This document shows positions 49,911-58,894 of a DNA stretch of 64,000 bases, in pieces. This DNA comes from Myxococcus guangdongensis (GTDB lineage: Bacteria; Myxococcota; Myxococcia; Myxococcales; Myxococcaceae): positions 248,001 to 312,000 of the forward strand of contig NZ_JAJVKW010000012.1 of NCBI RefSeq assembly GCF_024198255.1. The letters run 5' to 3'. A model generated the notes under the pieces. That model was not told the DNA's origin. It saw only the letters and a list, made by a program, of their open reading frames with translations, and did not search any database. Numbering within the stretch: position 1 is the first letter of the stretch; the number at the start of each line of letters is the position of its first letter. Both the position numbers and the translations under genes were made by a program.

Positions 49911-50795
49911 ATGCCCGGGCCCATGAACAAACGAGATCTGGAGCCTGGCATCATCACCGACCTGGCCGGACGGACCACGTACGGTGAATACCTACAGCTC
50001 GACCGGGTGTTGTCGGCGCAGGTTCCGCGCTCGCAGCCACCGCATCACGACGAGCTGCTCTTCATCATCCAGCACCAGACGAGCGAGCTGTGGATGAAGT
50101 TGCTCATCCACGAGCTGAGCGCGTGTATCCGCTATGTCCAGGCGGACCGGCTGGAGCCTTCCTTCAAGATTTTCGCGCGCGTGGGGCACATCCAGCGGAT
50201 GCTCTTCGAGCAGTGGAGCGTGCTGGAGACGCTCACGCCCAATGAGTACCTGGAGTTCCGTGACGCGCTGGGGCCCGCGTCCGGCTTCCAGAGCTGGCAG
50301 TACCGCGCGGTGGAGTTCCTGTTGGGCAACAAGGACGTCAACGCCCTGGGCCCCTTCCGCCACCAGCCGGACGTGCACGGGGAGCTGGAGCGGCTGCTCG
50401 AGTCCCCCAGCCTCTACGACGAATTCCTGCGCTACCTGGCTCGCAAGGGTCACGCGATTCCCGAGGACCACGCGAAGCGCGACTGGAAGAAGCCGTACGA
50501 GAAGAGCCCCGCGGTGGTGGAGGTGTTCCGTCGCATCTACGAGGACACCGAGGCGCACTGGGACGCGTACGAGATGTGCGAGAAGCTGGTGGACACCGAG
50601 GAGCGCTTCCAGCTCTGGCGCTACCGTCACATGATGACGGTGATGCGAATCATCGGGTTCAAGCAGGGCACCGGTGGCTCGTCGGGCGTGTCCTTCCTGC
50701 GCAAGGCGTTGGACCTGCGCTTCTTCCCGGAGCTGTGGGATGTGCGCACGGAGCTGCTCCCGCCTGGCGCCCGGCCCCCGTCTCCCACGCGGTGA
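49911..50795 (+). CDS. kynA: Tryptophan 2,3-dioxygenase
   Basis: A 294-residue heme enzyme that opens the indole ring of tryptophan to N-formylkynurenine, the first step of the kynurenine pathway. His55 in FIIQHQTSELW is the distal residue and His240 in WRYRHMMTVMRIIGFKQGTGGSSG is the heme ligand; both match the numbering of the well-studied Xanthomonas enzyme. AGGGG sits five bases ahead of ATG 49911, while Met5 (49923) is an alternative. No other kynurenine gene is adjacent. Confidence 0.96.
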   Translation: MPGPMNKRDLEPGIITDLAGRTTYGEYLQLDRVLSAQVPRSQPPHHDELLFIIQHQTSELWMKLLIHELSACIRYVQADRLEPSFKIFARVGHIQRMLFEQWSVLETLTPNEYLEFRDALGPASGFQSWQYRAVEFLLGNKDVNALGPFRHQPDVHGELERLLESPSLYDEFLRYLARKGHAIPEDHAKRDWKKPYEKSPAVVEVFRRIYEDTEAHWDAYEMCEKLVDTEERFQLWRYRHMMTVMRIIGFKQGTGGSSGVSFLRKALDLRFFPELWDVRTELLPPGARPPSPTR

Positions 50796-51056
50796 GTCTT
50801 CTTCCCCGCCCCGGTCATGGCAGGCGTTGCGCGCCTGTCCTGACATCCGAGAGGGTGAGAGGAATGAGGCGAAGCCGGGGGTGACAGGCTTCGGCGGCTG
50901 AAACATCGACAATGTGACGTGGGAGGGCGGGTGGGGTGGCACCCCGAGGGCCGAGCGAAGCGGCCGTGGGTGGAATGACGCCTCCCGGACACGTGGGCGA
51001 GGAAGGGCGCTTGGCGGCCTGAAGGGTGGGAGCCAGCGGCTAGGCTTCCGCGCACC

Positions 51057-52178
51057 ATGGCCGCCGAGTCTCCCCTGCTCTTCGAGAAGGCGCACATCCT
51101 GTGCTACCGGACCTTCGATATCGCGGAGGAGATCAACCTCGAGCGGGCGCGCAGGGCCGTCTCCGAGGACACCCGCCGGTTGAAGCTGTCGCGCGAGAAT
51201 GGCCAGTACCTGCAGCTGCCCAATCCGCCGCTGGCGTATGAGTTGGGGCGGCGGGCGCTGGCGCTTCGTGACAATCCTGTCACGGTGGATGCCACCGCGC
51301 GCCTGTTCGACCATGGCGCGGCGTCCATCATCTTGAGGGTGCCGGTGGTGCCGGGCACGTCGTTGGAGCAGCTCACGCGGGTGGCGGACGAACTCTACGA
51401 CAGCCAGGCGCTGGAGGACCTGGCGTTGGATTTGGTGGAGGGCGTGCGGCGCACGATTGCGCCGGCGGTGCAGGGCGCGCACCTGTGGGACCAGAACGAG
51501 AGCTACACGGTCATCTTCGCGGAGAGCATCCGGGGCCACCCCACCGCGGAGGCGCTGCTGGAGCAGGCGGACCTGGCGCGGCTCTTGTTGGGGGAGAACG
51601 GGGAGACGCCGCTGTCGCGCCGGGAGAGCGAGGCCGTCACCCAGGTGCGCTTCAGCTACACGGTGAACGATTTGGTCGTCATCGACTGGAACAGCGCGTT
51701 CGTCTACGAGCCGTCGGGCTCCGGGGACATCCCGGACCTGCTCGAAATCGCCAACGCGCAGCTGTTGGAGTTCCGTTACTTCGACGAGAAGCTGGACCAG
51801 CACATCGCGCGCATCCACGACGAGGTGCAGGCCAAGCGCCACGGGTGGACGCGGCTGTTCCGCAGTCCGTACCGCACGCTGACGCGCCAGACGTTGGGCA
51901 CGCTGGTGGACCTGAACGAGTTCATCGAGCGGGTGGACAACAGCCTGAAGATCATCGGCGACTTCTACCTGGCCAAGGTCTACGAGGCCGCGGTGCGGCG
52001 CATGCGCATCCCCGCGTGGCAGGGCTCGGTGACGCGCAAGCAGCAGCTGCTCGCCCAGACGTACGGCCTGCTCAAGGGCGACGTGGACATCGACCGCTCG
52101 CACACCCTGGAGGCGGTCATCGTGCTGCTCATCGTCCTGGAAATCTTCTTCGCCTTCTTCAACGTGTTCGCCCACTGA
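51057..52178 (+). CDS. RMND1/Sif2/DUF155 family membrane protein
   Basis: A 373-residue protein of the RMND1 (DUF155) family known from mitochondria and bacteria. The N-terminal part has FEKAHILCYRTFDIAEEI; the middle contains the family's FSYTVNDLVVIDWNSAFVYEP block and a helical region (about 230-330); the C-terminus has SHTLEAVIVLLIVLEIFFAFF, a single membrane helix preceded by the conserved Arg-Ser-His. In eukaryotes the family supports organelle translation; the bacterial role is not established. The stop is embedded in a 16-bp direct repeat. Confidence 0.87.
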   Translation: MAAESPLLFEKAHILCYRTFDIAEEINLERARRAVSEDTRRLKLSRENGQYLQLPNPPLAYELGRRALALRDNPVTVDATARLFDHGAASIILRVPVVPGTSLEQLTRVADELYDSQALEDLALDLVEGVRRTIAPAVQGAHLWDQNESYTVIFAESIRGHPTAEALLEQADLARLLLGENGETPLSRRESEAVTQVRFSYTVNDLVVIDWNSAFVYEPSGSGDIPDLLEIANAQLLEFRYFDEKLDQHIARIHDEVQAKRHGWTRLFRSPYRTLTRQTLGTLVDLNEFIERVDNSLKIIGDFYLAKVYEAAVRRMRIPAWQGSVTRKQQLLAQTYGLLKGDVDIDRSHTLEAVIVLLIVLEIFFAFFNVFAH

Positions 52179-52200
52179 AGCGGAGTGTTCGCCCACTGAA
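52164..52200 (+). repeat. 16-bp direct repeat spanning a stop codon
   Basis: GTGTTCGCCCACTGAA occurs at 52164-52179 and again at 52185-52200, 21 bases apart. The first copy contains the last codons and stop of the DUF155 gene; the second repeats the same end in frame after the stop. It looks like a recent short tandem duplication. Confidence 0.85.
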
Positions 52201-52322
52201 CTCCCGGGCGACTTGTCCCCGGGTCCTGGGCGCGCTCGGGTTTCGCGGGCACAGCGGACATGGGACACTGGGCCTTCGCGGTGGGGCCCGCCGGTGGGCC
52301 TTGGCTGGGGGGACGTGTGGGC

Positions 52323-55154
52323 ATGAAGGTGCCCGAGAGCAACCGGGGAGCCGCCGAGGACCGCGTGACGCGGACGTTGGAGCGGCTGCCCCTCGCGCCG
52401 TCCGTGGAGGCGGTGCTGGAGGCGCTGCTGCGTGAGGCCGCGTCCGCCCTCGCCGTGTCCGGTGTCTTCATGTGTTGGCGAGAGGACGGAAGCGACCTGC
52501 GGGTGCTCGTCACGCCGGGGCTGTCCGTCGACGCCGCGCGCGCCCGGGGTGGGCGGCTGCTGGACGGCCTGAGGGACATCGACGGTGGCCTGTTGCCGTA
52601 CGTGGCGTTGGACGCGGAGCGGGAGGTGCTGGCGGCGCTGCCGCTGCTCTCGGGTGTGGAGCCAGGGAGCGGCGTGGGCGTGCTGTGCGCGGTGCTGCCG
52701 GAGGGCCGGGTGCCGACAGAGGAGGAGCTGGCTCGGCTGGGATTGCAGGCGCGGCTGGCGGGCCTGGTGTTGGAGCGCGAGTGGGCGGTGGCGGGCACGC
52801 GCGAGGCGGTGGCGCGGGCGCGCGCGGAGGTGGAGCAGGCGGAGGTGCTGCGGCTCAGCCGCTTCCAGGCGGTGACGGAGGCGTTCGGCCAGACGCTCAC
52901 GCGCGAGGAGGTGGCCCATGTCGTGCTGGACTTGGGGCTGCCCGCGGTGGAGGCGACGTCGGGCATGGTGCACCTGACGGCGGAGGGGCGCGCGGCCTCG
53001 GAGCTCGTCGCGGTGGTGGGCGTTCCGGACGCGCTGGTGGAGCCCTTGCGCGTGTTGCCCCGAGGGGGCGAGGAGTTGTTGGCCGAGACGGCGATGCGCG
53101 CGGAGGCGCCGGTGTGGCTGGAGACGGTGGCGGCGATACGCGAGCGCTATCCGGCGCTCACGGAGCCGTTGGGGGAGGGGCCGCCCTGCTCACTGGCGCT
53201 GTTGCCGCTGTTCGTGGAGGGGCGGGTGTTCGGGACGCTGGCGTTCGGCTTCGCGCGGGAGAAGGGCTTCTCCGCGCTGGAGCGCGCGTCGCTCGTGGGG
53301 TTGTCGCGGCAGTGCGGGCAGGCGCTGGAGCGCGCGCGGTTGTACGAGCGGGAGCACACCGCGCGCCTGGAGGCGGAGGCGCTGGGGGCTCGGCTGAGCC
53401 TGCTGGCGGACGCGAGCGCGTGGGTGTCCGGCTCGTTGAGCTGGGAGGAGACGGTGGCGGGCGTGGCGCGGCTGGCGCTGGGACACTTCGCGGATGGGTG
53501 CGCGGTGGACTCGTACGAGGACGGCGTGGTGCGCCGGCTGGCGGTGCTGCACGCGGACCCGGAGAAGGCGGAGCGGGTGTTGGAGCTGACCAGCTTCCCA
53601 CTGGATGCGGGGCAGCCGTCGCTCCTGTCGCGGGTGCTGACGAGCAGGCAGTCCCGGCTGGAGACGCGCAGGACGCGGGGGCCCGTGGACGCGAAGCTGG
53701 GGGCGTCCTGGCGCGCGAGCACGCTCATCCTCACGCCGCTGGTGGCGCGGCAGCGCACGTTGGGGGCGCTGACGTTCGTGCGGGACTCGGAGCGCTCGCC
53801 CTTCGACGCGGCGGACGTGTCGCTGGCGGAGGAGCTGGCGCGGCGCGCGGCGCTGGCGATGGACAACGCGCGGCTGTTCCGGGACGCGCGCGCGGCGGAG
53901 GAGGAGAGTCGCCGGGGCGCGGCCAGGTTGCACGTGCTGGTGCAGGTGAGCCAGCTCATCGCCGAGGCGGGGTTGGACTTGCCCACGGTGCTGGACGTGC
54001 TGGCGAGCAAGGTGTCGGAGGCCTTGGGGGGCGGGTGCGTGCTGCAGTTGCTCGGGGAGGACCGGGAGCAGCTGGAGGTGGTGGCGGCGCACCATCCGGA
54101 TCCGCTGGCGCGTGGGGTGCTGGAGGAGGCGTTGCGCAGGGACCCGGCGCGGGTGGGGGAGGGGTTGTCGGGCCGGGTGGTGGCGACGGGCAAGACGCTC
54201 TTCGTGCCTCGGCTGAGCGCGGAGGAGCTGCGCGGGGACCGCTCGCCGGAGGGCGTGGGTTTCCTGGAGCGGTACGGGCCGCAGAGCCTCATCGTGGTGC
54301 CGCTGGGCGCGCGGGGGCGGGTGCTGGGGACGTTGGGCGTCATCCGCGAGGCGCGGGGGCGCGAGTACACGGCGGAGGAGCGGGCGTTGTTGGAGAGCCT
54401 GGCGGCGCGGGCGGCGTTGGCCATCGAGGACGCGCGGCTGTACGGCGCGGCGACGCAGGCGGTGAAGGCGCGCGACGAGCTGTTGTCGGTGGCGGGGCAC
54501 GAGCTGAAGTCGCCGCTCAACGCGCTGCAGTTGCAGATTCACCTGTTGGCGCGGATGGCGAAGGACGCGATGTCGGCGAGCGGGCTGGCGGAGCGGGCGG
54601 AGAAGGCGGCGCGGGCGGGGCAGCGGTTGGGGCTGCTCATCGATGACTTGTTGGATGTGTCGCGCATCAGCGCGGGGCGGCTGAGCCTCAACCGCGAGGA
54701 GTTGGATTTGGCGGCGCTGACGCGCGAGCTGGTGTCGCGGATGTCGGAGGAGCTGGCGCGCGCGGGCAGCGAGGTGCGGTTGGTGGCGGACGTGGAGGTG
54801 TTGGGGCACTGGGACAAGCTGCGATTGGAGCAGGTGTTGGTGAACCTGTTGTCCAACGCGGCGAAGTACGGCGCGGGGCGGCCGGTGACGGTGCAGGTGG
54901 AGTCGAGGGGGCTGGTGGCGGCGCTCGCGGTGCGCGACGAGGGCATCGGCGTGGCGCAGGAGGACCAGGAGCGCATCTTCGAGCGCTTCGAGCGCACCGA
55001 GTCCGCGCAGCACTTCAAGGGCCTGGGGTTGGGGCTCTGGATTACCAAGCGCATCGTCGAGGCCCACGGCGGCGGCATCCGCGTGGAGAGCCAGCCCGGC
55101 CGGGGCTCCACCTTCACCGTGGAGCTGCCGTTGCCGTCAGCCGCCCCGCGTTGA
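52323..55154 (+). CDS. Multi-GAF sensor histidine kinase
   Basis: A 943-residue cytoplasmic sensor kinase starting at ATG 52323 (GGGGGGA upstream). Three clear GAF-type domains (about 190-345, 365-525 and 540-695) follow a more divergent one at about 15-150, joined by helical linkers. Then comes a HisKA domain with phospho-acceptor His726 in VAGHELKSPLN and an HATPase domain with the N box, DEGIGV and GLGLGLWITKRIVEAHGG. No membrane helices are seen. Four tandem ligand-binding domains suggest integration of several small-molecule signals. The receiver-cyclase gene lies 150 bp downstream and is a candidate partner. Confidence 0.9.
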   Translation: MKVPESNRGAAEDRVTRTLERLPLAPSVEAVLEALLREAASALAVSGVFMCWREDGSDLRVLVTPGLSVDAARARGGRLLDGLRDIDGGLLPYVALDAEREVLAALPLLSGVEPGSGVGVLCAVLPEGRVPTEEELARLGLQARLAGLVLEREWAVAGTREAVARARAEVEQAEVLRLSRFQAVTEAFGQTLTREEVAHVVLDLGLPAVEATSGMVHLTAEGRAASELVAVVGVPDALVEPLRVLPRGGEELLAETAMRAEAPVWLETVAAIRERYPALTEPLGEGPPCSLALLPLFVEGRVFGTLAFGFAREKGFSALERASLVGLSRQCGQALERARLYEREHTARLEAEALGARLSLLADASAWVSGSLSWEETVAGVARLALGHFADGCAVDSYEDGVVRRLAVLHADPEKAERVLELTSFPLDAGQPSLLSRVLTSRQSRLETRRTRGPVDAKLGASWRASTLILTPLVARQRTLGALTFVRDSERSPFDAADVSLAEELARRAALAMDNARLFRDARAAEEESRRGAARLHVLVQVSQLIAEAGLDLPTVLDVLASKVSEALGGGCVLQLLGEDREQLEVVAAHHPDPLARGVLEEALRRDPARVGEGLSGRVVATGKTLFVPRLSAEELRGDRSPEGVGFLERYGPQSLIVVPLGARGRVLGTLGVIREARGREYTAEERALLESLAARAALAIEDARLYGAATQAVKARDELLSVAGHELKSPLNALQLQIHLLARMAKDAMSASGLAERAEKAARAGQRLGLLIDDLLDVSRISAGRLSLNREELDLAALTRELVSRMSEELARAGSEVRLVADVEVLGHWDKLRLEQVLVNLLSNAAKYGAGRPVTVQVESRGLVAALAVRDEGIGVAQEDQERIFERFERTESAQHFKGLGLGLWITKRIVEAHGGGIRVESQPGRGSTFTVELPLPSAAPR

Positions 55155-55304
55155 GCGTCAACAGGGGCCGGGTCCTGGATGCCTCGCCCGCTCTGGATGA
55201 GAGCGTCCTCGTCGCGGTGGTGGGAGTCCTCCCGGACCGGGGGCAGGTCGGATACGCTGCGTCCTTGCGTCCCTGGCTTCCTGGACGCGGAAGGCCGCCC
55301 CCAC

Positions 55305-56765
55305 ATGAGCGCATCCAGCCCCCTCTTCGGTGACCTGTTGCTCAAGCTGGGCATCGTCACGCCCATGCAGGTGCAGGAGGCCCTGGCCCTCCAGGCCCTC
55401 ACCGGCCAGCGCGTGGGTGAGGCCCTCATCTCCCTCGGCTACGTCACCCGGGAGCAGATTCAGGACGCGCTCGGCGAGGCCCTCGGCCTCCACCACGACA
55501 AGGGCCCCTCGCAGCCCGCCCTGGGCGAGCTGCTCGTGGGCCTCAAGTACGTGACGCTCGCCCAACTGGAGGAGGCGCTCGCCCGTCAGCGCCGCGATGG
55601 CCGCAAGCTGGGCGAAATCCTCGTGGAGCTGGGCCACTGCACCTACAAGCAGATCTACGAGGCCCTGGGCCTGCAGAACCGCATCGCCGGCCGCCAGGAG
55701 AACCCCCGCCCCTTCATCGACGGGCGCCGCCGCGTCGTCGTCGTCGATGACAGCCCGCTCGCCTGCGCCTTCGTGCAGGAGGGGCTCGTCGCCCTGGGCT
55801 ACGAGGTGCTCTGCTTCCAGGACCCGTTCGAGGCCCTCGAGGGCATGAGCCGTCTGCAGCCCGCCATCGTCCTGAGTGACTTGGAGATGCCCGGCCTGGA
55901 CGGCCTGGAGCTGTGCCGCCGCCTCAAGGAGGGCCCCACGCGCGGCCTGCCCGTCATCTTCCTCACGGCGAATGACCGCGAGGCGGAGAAGGTGCGCGGC
56001 CTGCGCGCCGGCGCGGACGACTACGTCAACAAGTCCGCGTCCATGGATGAGCTCGCCGCGCGCATCGAGAGCGTGGTGCGCCGCACCAGCGAGACCGAGC
56101 GCATGCGCAAGCTGTTCGCGCGCTACACGTCCGCGGCCGTGGTGGACGAAATCCTCAAGAGCGCCGACGGCGTGGTGCTCACCGGCGAGAAGCGCGAAGT
56201 CACGCTGCTGTTCGCGGACATCCGCAACTTCACGGGCCTGGCCGAGAGCCTCCCTCCCGAGCAGGTCGTCGGCGTCCTCAACCAGGTGCTGGGTCGGCTG
56301 TCCGACGCGGTGCTGACGTGCGGCGGCACGCTGGACAAGTTCCTCGGCGACGGGCTGATGGCCGTGTTCGGCGCCCCGGTGGCGCGCACGGACGACGCGC
56401 TGCGCGCCCTCCAGTGCTCGAAGATGATGATGGACGCGATGACGGACCTGCGCGTGGAGGCGGAGGCCGAGTGGTCCGCCAACGGGCGCGAGGGACACCC
56501 GCTGGTGCTCGAGCTGGGCGTGGGCATCAACTCCGGCGTCGTCGTCGCGGGCAACATCGGCAGCACCGTGCGCTCGGAGTACACCTGTATCGGCGACGCG
56601 GTGAATGTCGCCGCGCGCCTGTGCGCCCTGGCTGGCCCCGGGGAAATCCTGGTGGGCGAGCGCACCCGGGACCTGGTGGACGCCCGGGAGACGGCCTTCG
56701 AGGACCTGCCTCCCGTGCGCCTGAAGGGCAAGCAGCAGCCCGTGCCGCTCTACCGCGCGCTCTAG
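55305..56765 (+). CDS. Receiver-adenylate cyclase with N-terminal MshEN-like motifs
   Basis: A 486-residue signalling enzyme starting at ATG 55305. Residues about 5-140 contain two or three repeats of the type LGELLVGLKYVTLAQLEEALARQ, resembling the MshEN/type II secretion ATPase N-domain that in MshE binds cyclic-di-GMP. A receiver domain follows with phospho-acceptor Asp192 in LSDLEMPG. The C-terminal class III nucleotide cyclase domain has metal-binding Asp305 (LLFADIRNFTG) and Asp349 (KFLGDGLM), and the EYTCIGDAVNVAARL block. Phosphorylation, perhaps by the upstream kinase, and possibly cyclic-di-GMP would thus control synthesis of cAMP. The c-di-GMP link is inference. Confidence 0.88.
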   Translation: MSASSPLFGDLLLKLGIVTPMQVQEALALQALTGQRVGEALISLGYVTREQIQDALGEALGLHHDKGPSQPALGELLVGLKYVTLAQLEEALARQRRDGRKLGEILVELGHCTYKQIYEALGLQNRIAGRQENPRPFIDGRRRVVVVDDSPLACAFVQEGLVALGYEVLCFQDPFEALEGMSRLQPAIVLSDLEMPGLDGLELCRRLKEGPTRGLPVIFLTANDREAEKVRGLRAGADDYVNKSASMDELAARIESVVRRTSETERMRKLFARYTSAAVVDEILKSADGVVLTGEKREVTLLFADIRNFTGLAESLPPEQVVGVLNQVLGRLSDAVLTCGGTLDKFLGDGLMAVFGAPVARTDDALRALQCSKMMMDAMTDLRVEAEAEWSANGREGHPLVLELGVGINSGVVVAGNIGSTVRSEYTCIGDAVNVAARLCALAGPGEILVGERTRDLVDARETAFEDLPPVRLKGKQQPVPLYRAL

Positions 56766-56820
56766 GGCCCCAGGCGAAGTCTTTCGCGCCCCAGGGCGTC
56801 TCAACGGGTAGGGTGGGGGC

Positions 56821-57237
56821 ATGACAGCACCCGCCTCCGATGCCCACCCTCCGCCCTCCCGCCGCTCTCCCGTCCTCTGGGTGGGGCTGGTGTTCGCCGT
56901 CGCGCTCGTGGGCGCGGTGCTGATGGGGGCGCTGACGCGCTCGAAGGCGGTGCACGCGGAGCGCATCCATCAGGACCTGGCGGTGCTGGAGGACGCCCTC
57001 AACCGCTACCACGCGGACGGCAACGTGCTGCCGGAGGAGGCGGACCTGGAGCCGCTGCTCGTCCCCAAGTACCTGTCCGCGCTGCCCGTGGACCCGTGGG
57101 GCCGGCACTACCGCTACACCAGCAACGGCAGCCAGGTGTTCCTCGCCACCTTCGGCAAGAGCGACGACCGGGGCGGCAACGGCGAGGAGCAGGACCACAC
57201 CAACCACGACGGCCACCCTCGGCCGGAGGCGAAGTAG
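56821..57237 (+). CDS. GspG-like pseudopilin domain protein
   Basis: A 138-residue protein with one membrane helix (about 19-38) and a periplasmic domain. The segment QDLAVLEDALNRYHADGNVLP and the end VDPWGRHYRYTSNGSQVFLATFGKSDDRGG match the C-terminal domain of major type II secretion pseudopilins, including the calcium-site region. The prepilin-peptidase motif (G/F-T-L-x-E) is missing from the helix, so it is probably not processed or polymerised in the usual way. No other secretion gene is nearby. Confidence 0.8.
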   Translation: MTAPASDAHPPPSRRSPVLWVGLVFAVALVGAVLMGALTRSKAVHAERIHQDLAVLEDALNRYHADGNVLPEEADLEPLLVPKYLSALPVDPWGRHYRYTSNGSQVFLATFGKSDDRGGNGEEQDHTNHDGHPRPEAK

Positions 57238-57392
57238 CCGTCCGGGCGGGCGTTTGCGCGGCGTGAGGAGAGCAGGCGTGCGGTGGGCCCGCCGCCCCTC
57301 CCCGTCCGAGGAGGGGCCCCCGTCCGGCGACAGCGTGCGCATCTGTCCTCCAGGGGGTGGAGTCTCGGCCATCCCTTCCGAGGAGGGCGGCC

Positions 57393-58739
57393 ATGGCCAT
57401 CGTCTGTGCGAGCCCGCTGATGGCGCGGGAGTCCCGGGAAGTGGAAGTCGCCGCGGCGCTGGCGGCGCGGCTGGGTGAGCCGCTGTTGCTCGTGGGGGTG
57501 ATGGACGGCGAGCCCCTCACCGACGCCGTGCGCCGGGAGGCCCAGCATCACCTGGAGGCCCAGGCGGAGCGGCTGCACCTGCCTGCGGGTCGGGTGAGCT
57601 GCCGGGTGCGCTCGGATACCGAGGAGGTGCTCGCGGACGAGGAGTGCCGGCACTCGCGCTGGGTGGTGGCCGCGGCGGAGGGCTGGCGCACGTCGGCGTG
57701 GCGGCGCGCCTCGCTGCCCGAGCGGCTGGCCCGACACGGCTGTGGCCCGGTGCTGTCGGTGCGCCGCGCGGACGCGCTGGTGGACTGGATGCGCGGTCGC
57801 AGGCGGCTGCTCGTCGTGGTGGGCGTGGATCCGCTGTCCCCCACGGCCGACGCGGCGGTGGGCTTCCTGCGGGAGCTGCGCCGGGTGGGGCCGTGCGACG
57901 TGCTGGCCACGTACGTGTGCTCGCCCTTGGAAGAGCGCGAGCGGCTGGGCATCCACACGCCGGTGCACGTGGACGTGCTGGAGCCCGGCTTGCGGGACAT
58001 GGAGGCGCTGGACCCCGCCGTGCAGACGGTGCTGCTGCGCGAGGTGCGCGAGCAGGTGGGCGACTTGCTGGGCGAGGGCGGCGTGGACGTGGTGCTGGAG
58101 CCGGGCTTCGGCCGGCCCGCGGACCACCTGCTGCACGTGGCGCTCTCGCGCGGCGCGGACCTGGTCGTCGTGGGCATGCGCGCGCAGGGGCCGGTGAAGC
58201 GCTGGTGGCATGGCTCGGTGTCCGCGGGCGTGCTGCGGCACGCGGAGCAGGCGGTGGTGTGCGTGCCGGACACGTTGCACGCGCCCCGTCGCGCGCAGCC
58301 TCCGAAGAGCGTGCTGGTGCCGGTGGACTTCTCGGATGCGTGCCTGCGCGCCATCACCCAGGCGCGCTCGATGGTGGGGCCGGGAGGCCGGGTGCACCTG
58401 CTGCACGTGCACCGCCGACGCTTCGGCGAGACGGGCTTCATGGACCACTACGGCGTGCTGCCCGAGCCTCCGCGCGAGCACGAGGCGACGCTCCAGCGGC
58501 TGTGGGGCCTGGTGCCCCAGGACGAGGGCGCGCGGGCGCTGCGCTGGAGCGTGGAGGGCGTGTCCGGCGAGGACATCGCGCTGGCCATCTGCCAGGCCAC
58601 GGAGCGCGAGGGCGTGGATCTGGTGTGCCTGGGCACGTCGGGCGTGCCCTCCCAGGCGCCGGACGCGCTGCCCGTCGTGGTGGCGCGGGAGCTGGTGGCG
58701 CGCTGCCGTCGCCCCGTGATGGTGGTGCCCGCCTCGTGA
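57393..58739 (+). CDS. Triple universal stress protein (UspA) domain protein
   Basis: A 448-residue protein starting at ATG 57393 with GAGGAGGG upstream. Three UspA-like folds are in series (about 1-140, 145-292 and 305-448). The second has DLVVVGMRAQGPVKRWWHGSVSAGVLRHAEQAVVCVP, close to the G-x2-G-x9-G(S/T) ATP-binding signature; the third has SVLVPVDFSDACLRAITQAR and DLVCLGTSG; the first is more degenerate. UspA proteins are induced by stress and often bind ATP. The three-domain arrangement is uncommon. A stem-loop follows the gene. Confidence 0.88.
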   Translation: MAIVCASPLMARESREVEVAAALAARLGEPLLLVGVMDGEPLTDAVRREAQHHLEAQAERLHLPAGRVSCRVRSDTEEVLADEECRHSRWVVAAAEGWRTSAWRRASLPERLARHGCGPVLSVRRADALVDWMRGRRRLLVVVGVDPLSPTADAAVGFLRELRRVGPCDVLATYVCSPLEERERLGIHTPVHVDVLEPGLRDMEALDPAVQTVLLREVREQVGDLLGEGGVDVVLEPGFGRPADHLLHVALSRGADLVVVGMRAQGPVKRWWHGSVSAGVLRHAEQAVVCVPDTLHAPRRAQPPKSVLVPVDFSDACLRAITQARSMVGPGGRVHLLHVHRRRFGETGFMDHYGVLPEPPREHEATLQRLWGLVPQDEGARALRWSVEGVSGEDIALAICQATEREGVDLVCLGTSGVPSQAPDALPVVVARELVARCRRPVMVVPAS

Positions 58740-58783
58740 CATCTCCGAGACACCAGTCACCCAGGTACACATGAAAGGGCTTT

Positions 58784-58810
58784 CAGGTGGGTCGCGCCGA
58801 GCCCCACCTG
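58784..58810 (+). terminator. Candidate stem-loop terminator
   Basis: CAGGTGGG (58784-58791) pairs with CCCACCTG (58803-58810), eight base pairs with an 11-base loop, about 45 bases after the UspA gene. A second stem, TGAAAG/CTTTCA (58772-58785), overlaps its start. Confidence 0.45.
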
Positions 58811-58894
58811 CCAGGATACCCGGGGCGTTGAATGGAGCACCCGAGGGGGCGTTAGAATCCGGCCTCCACGCTTCAGGCAGCAGGGGGTTTGCCG

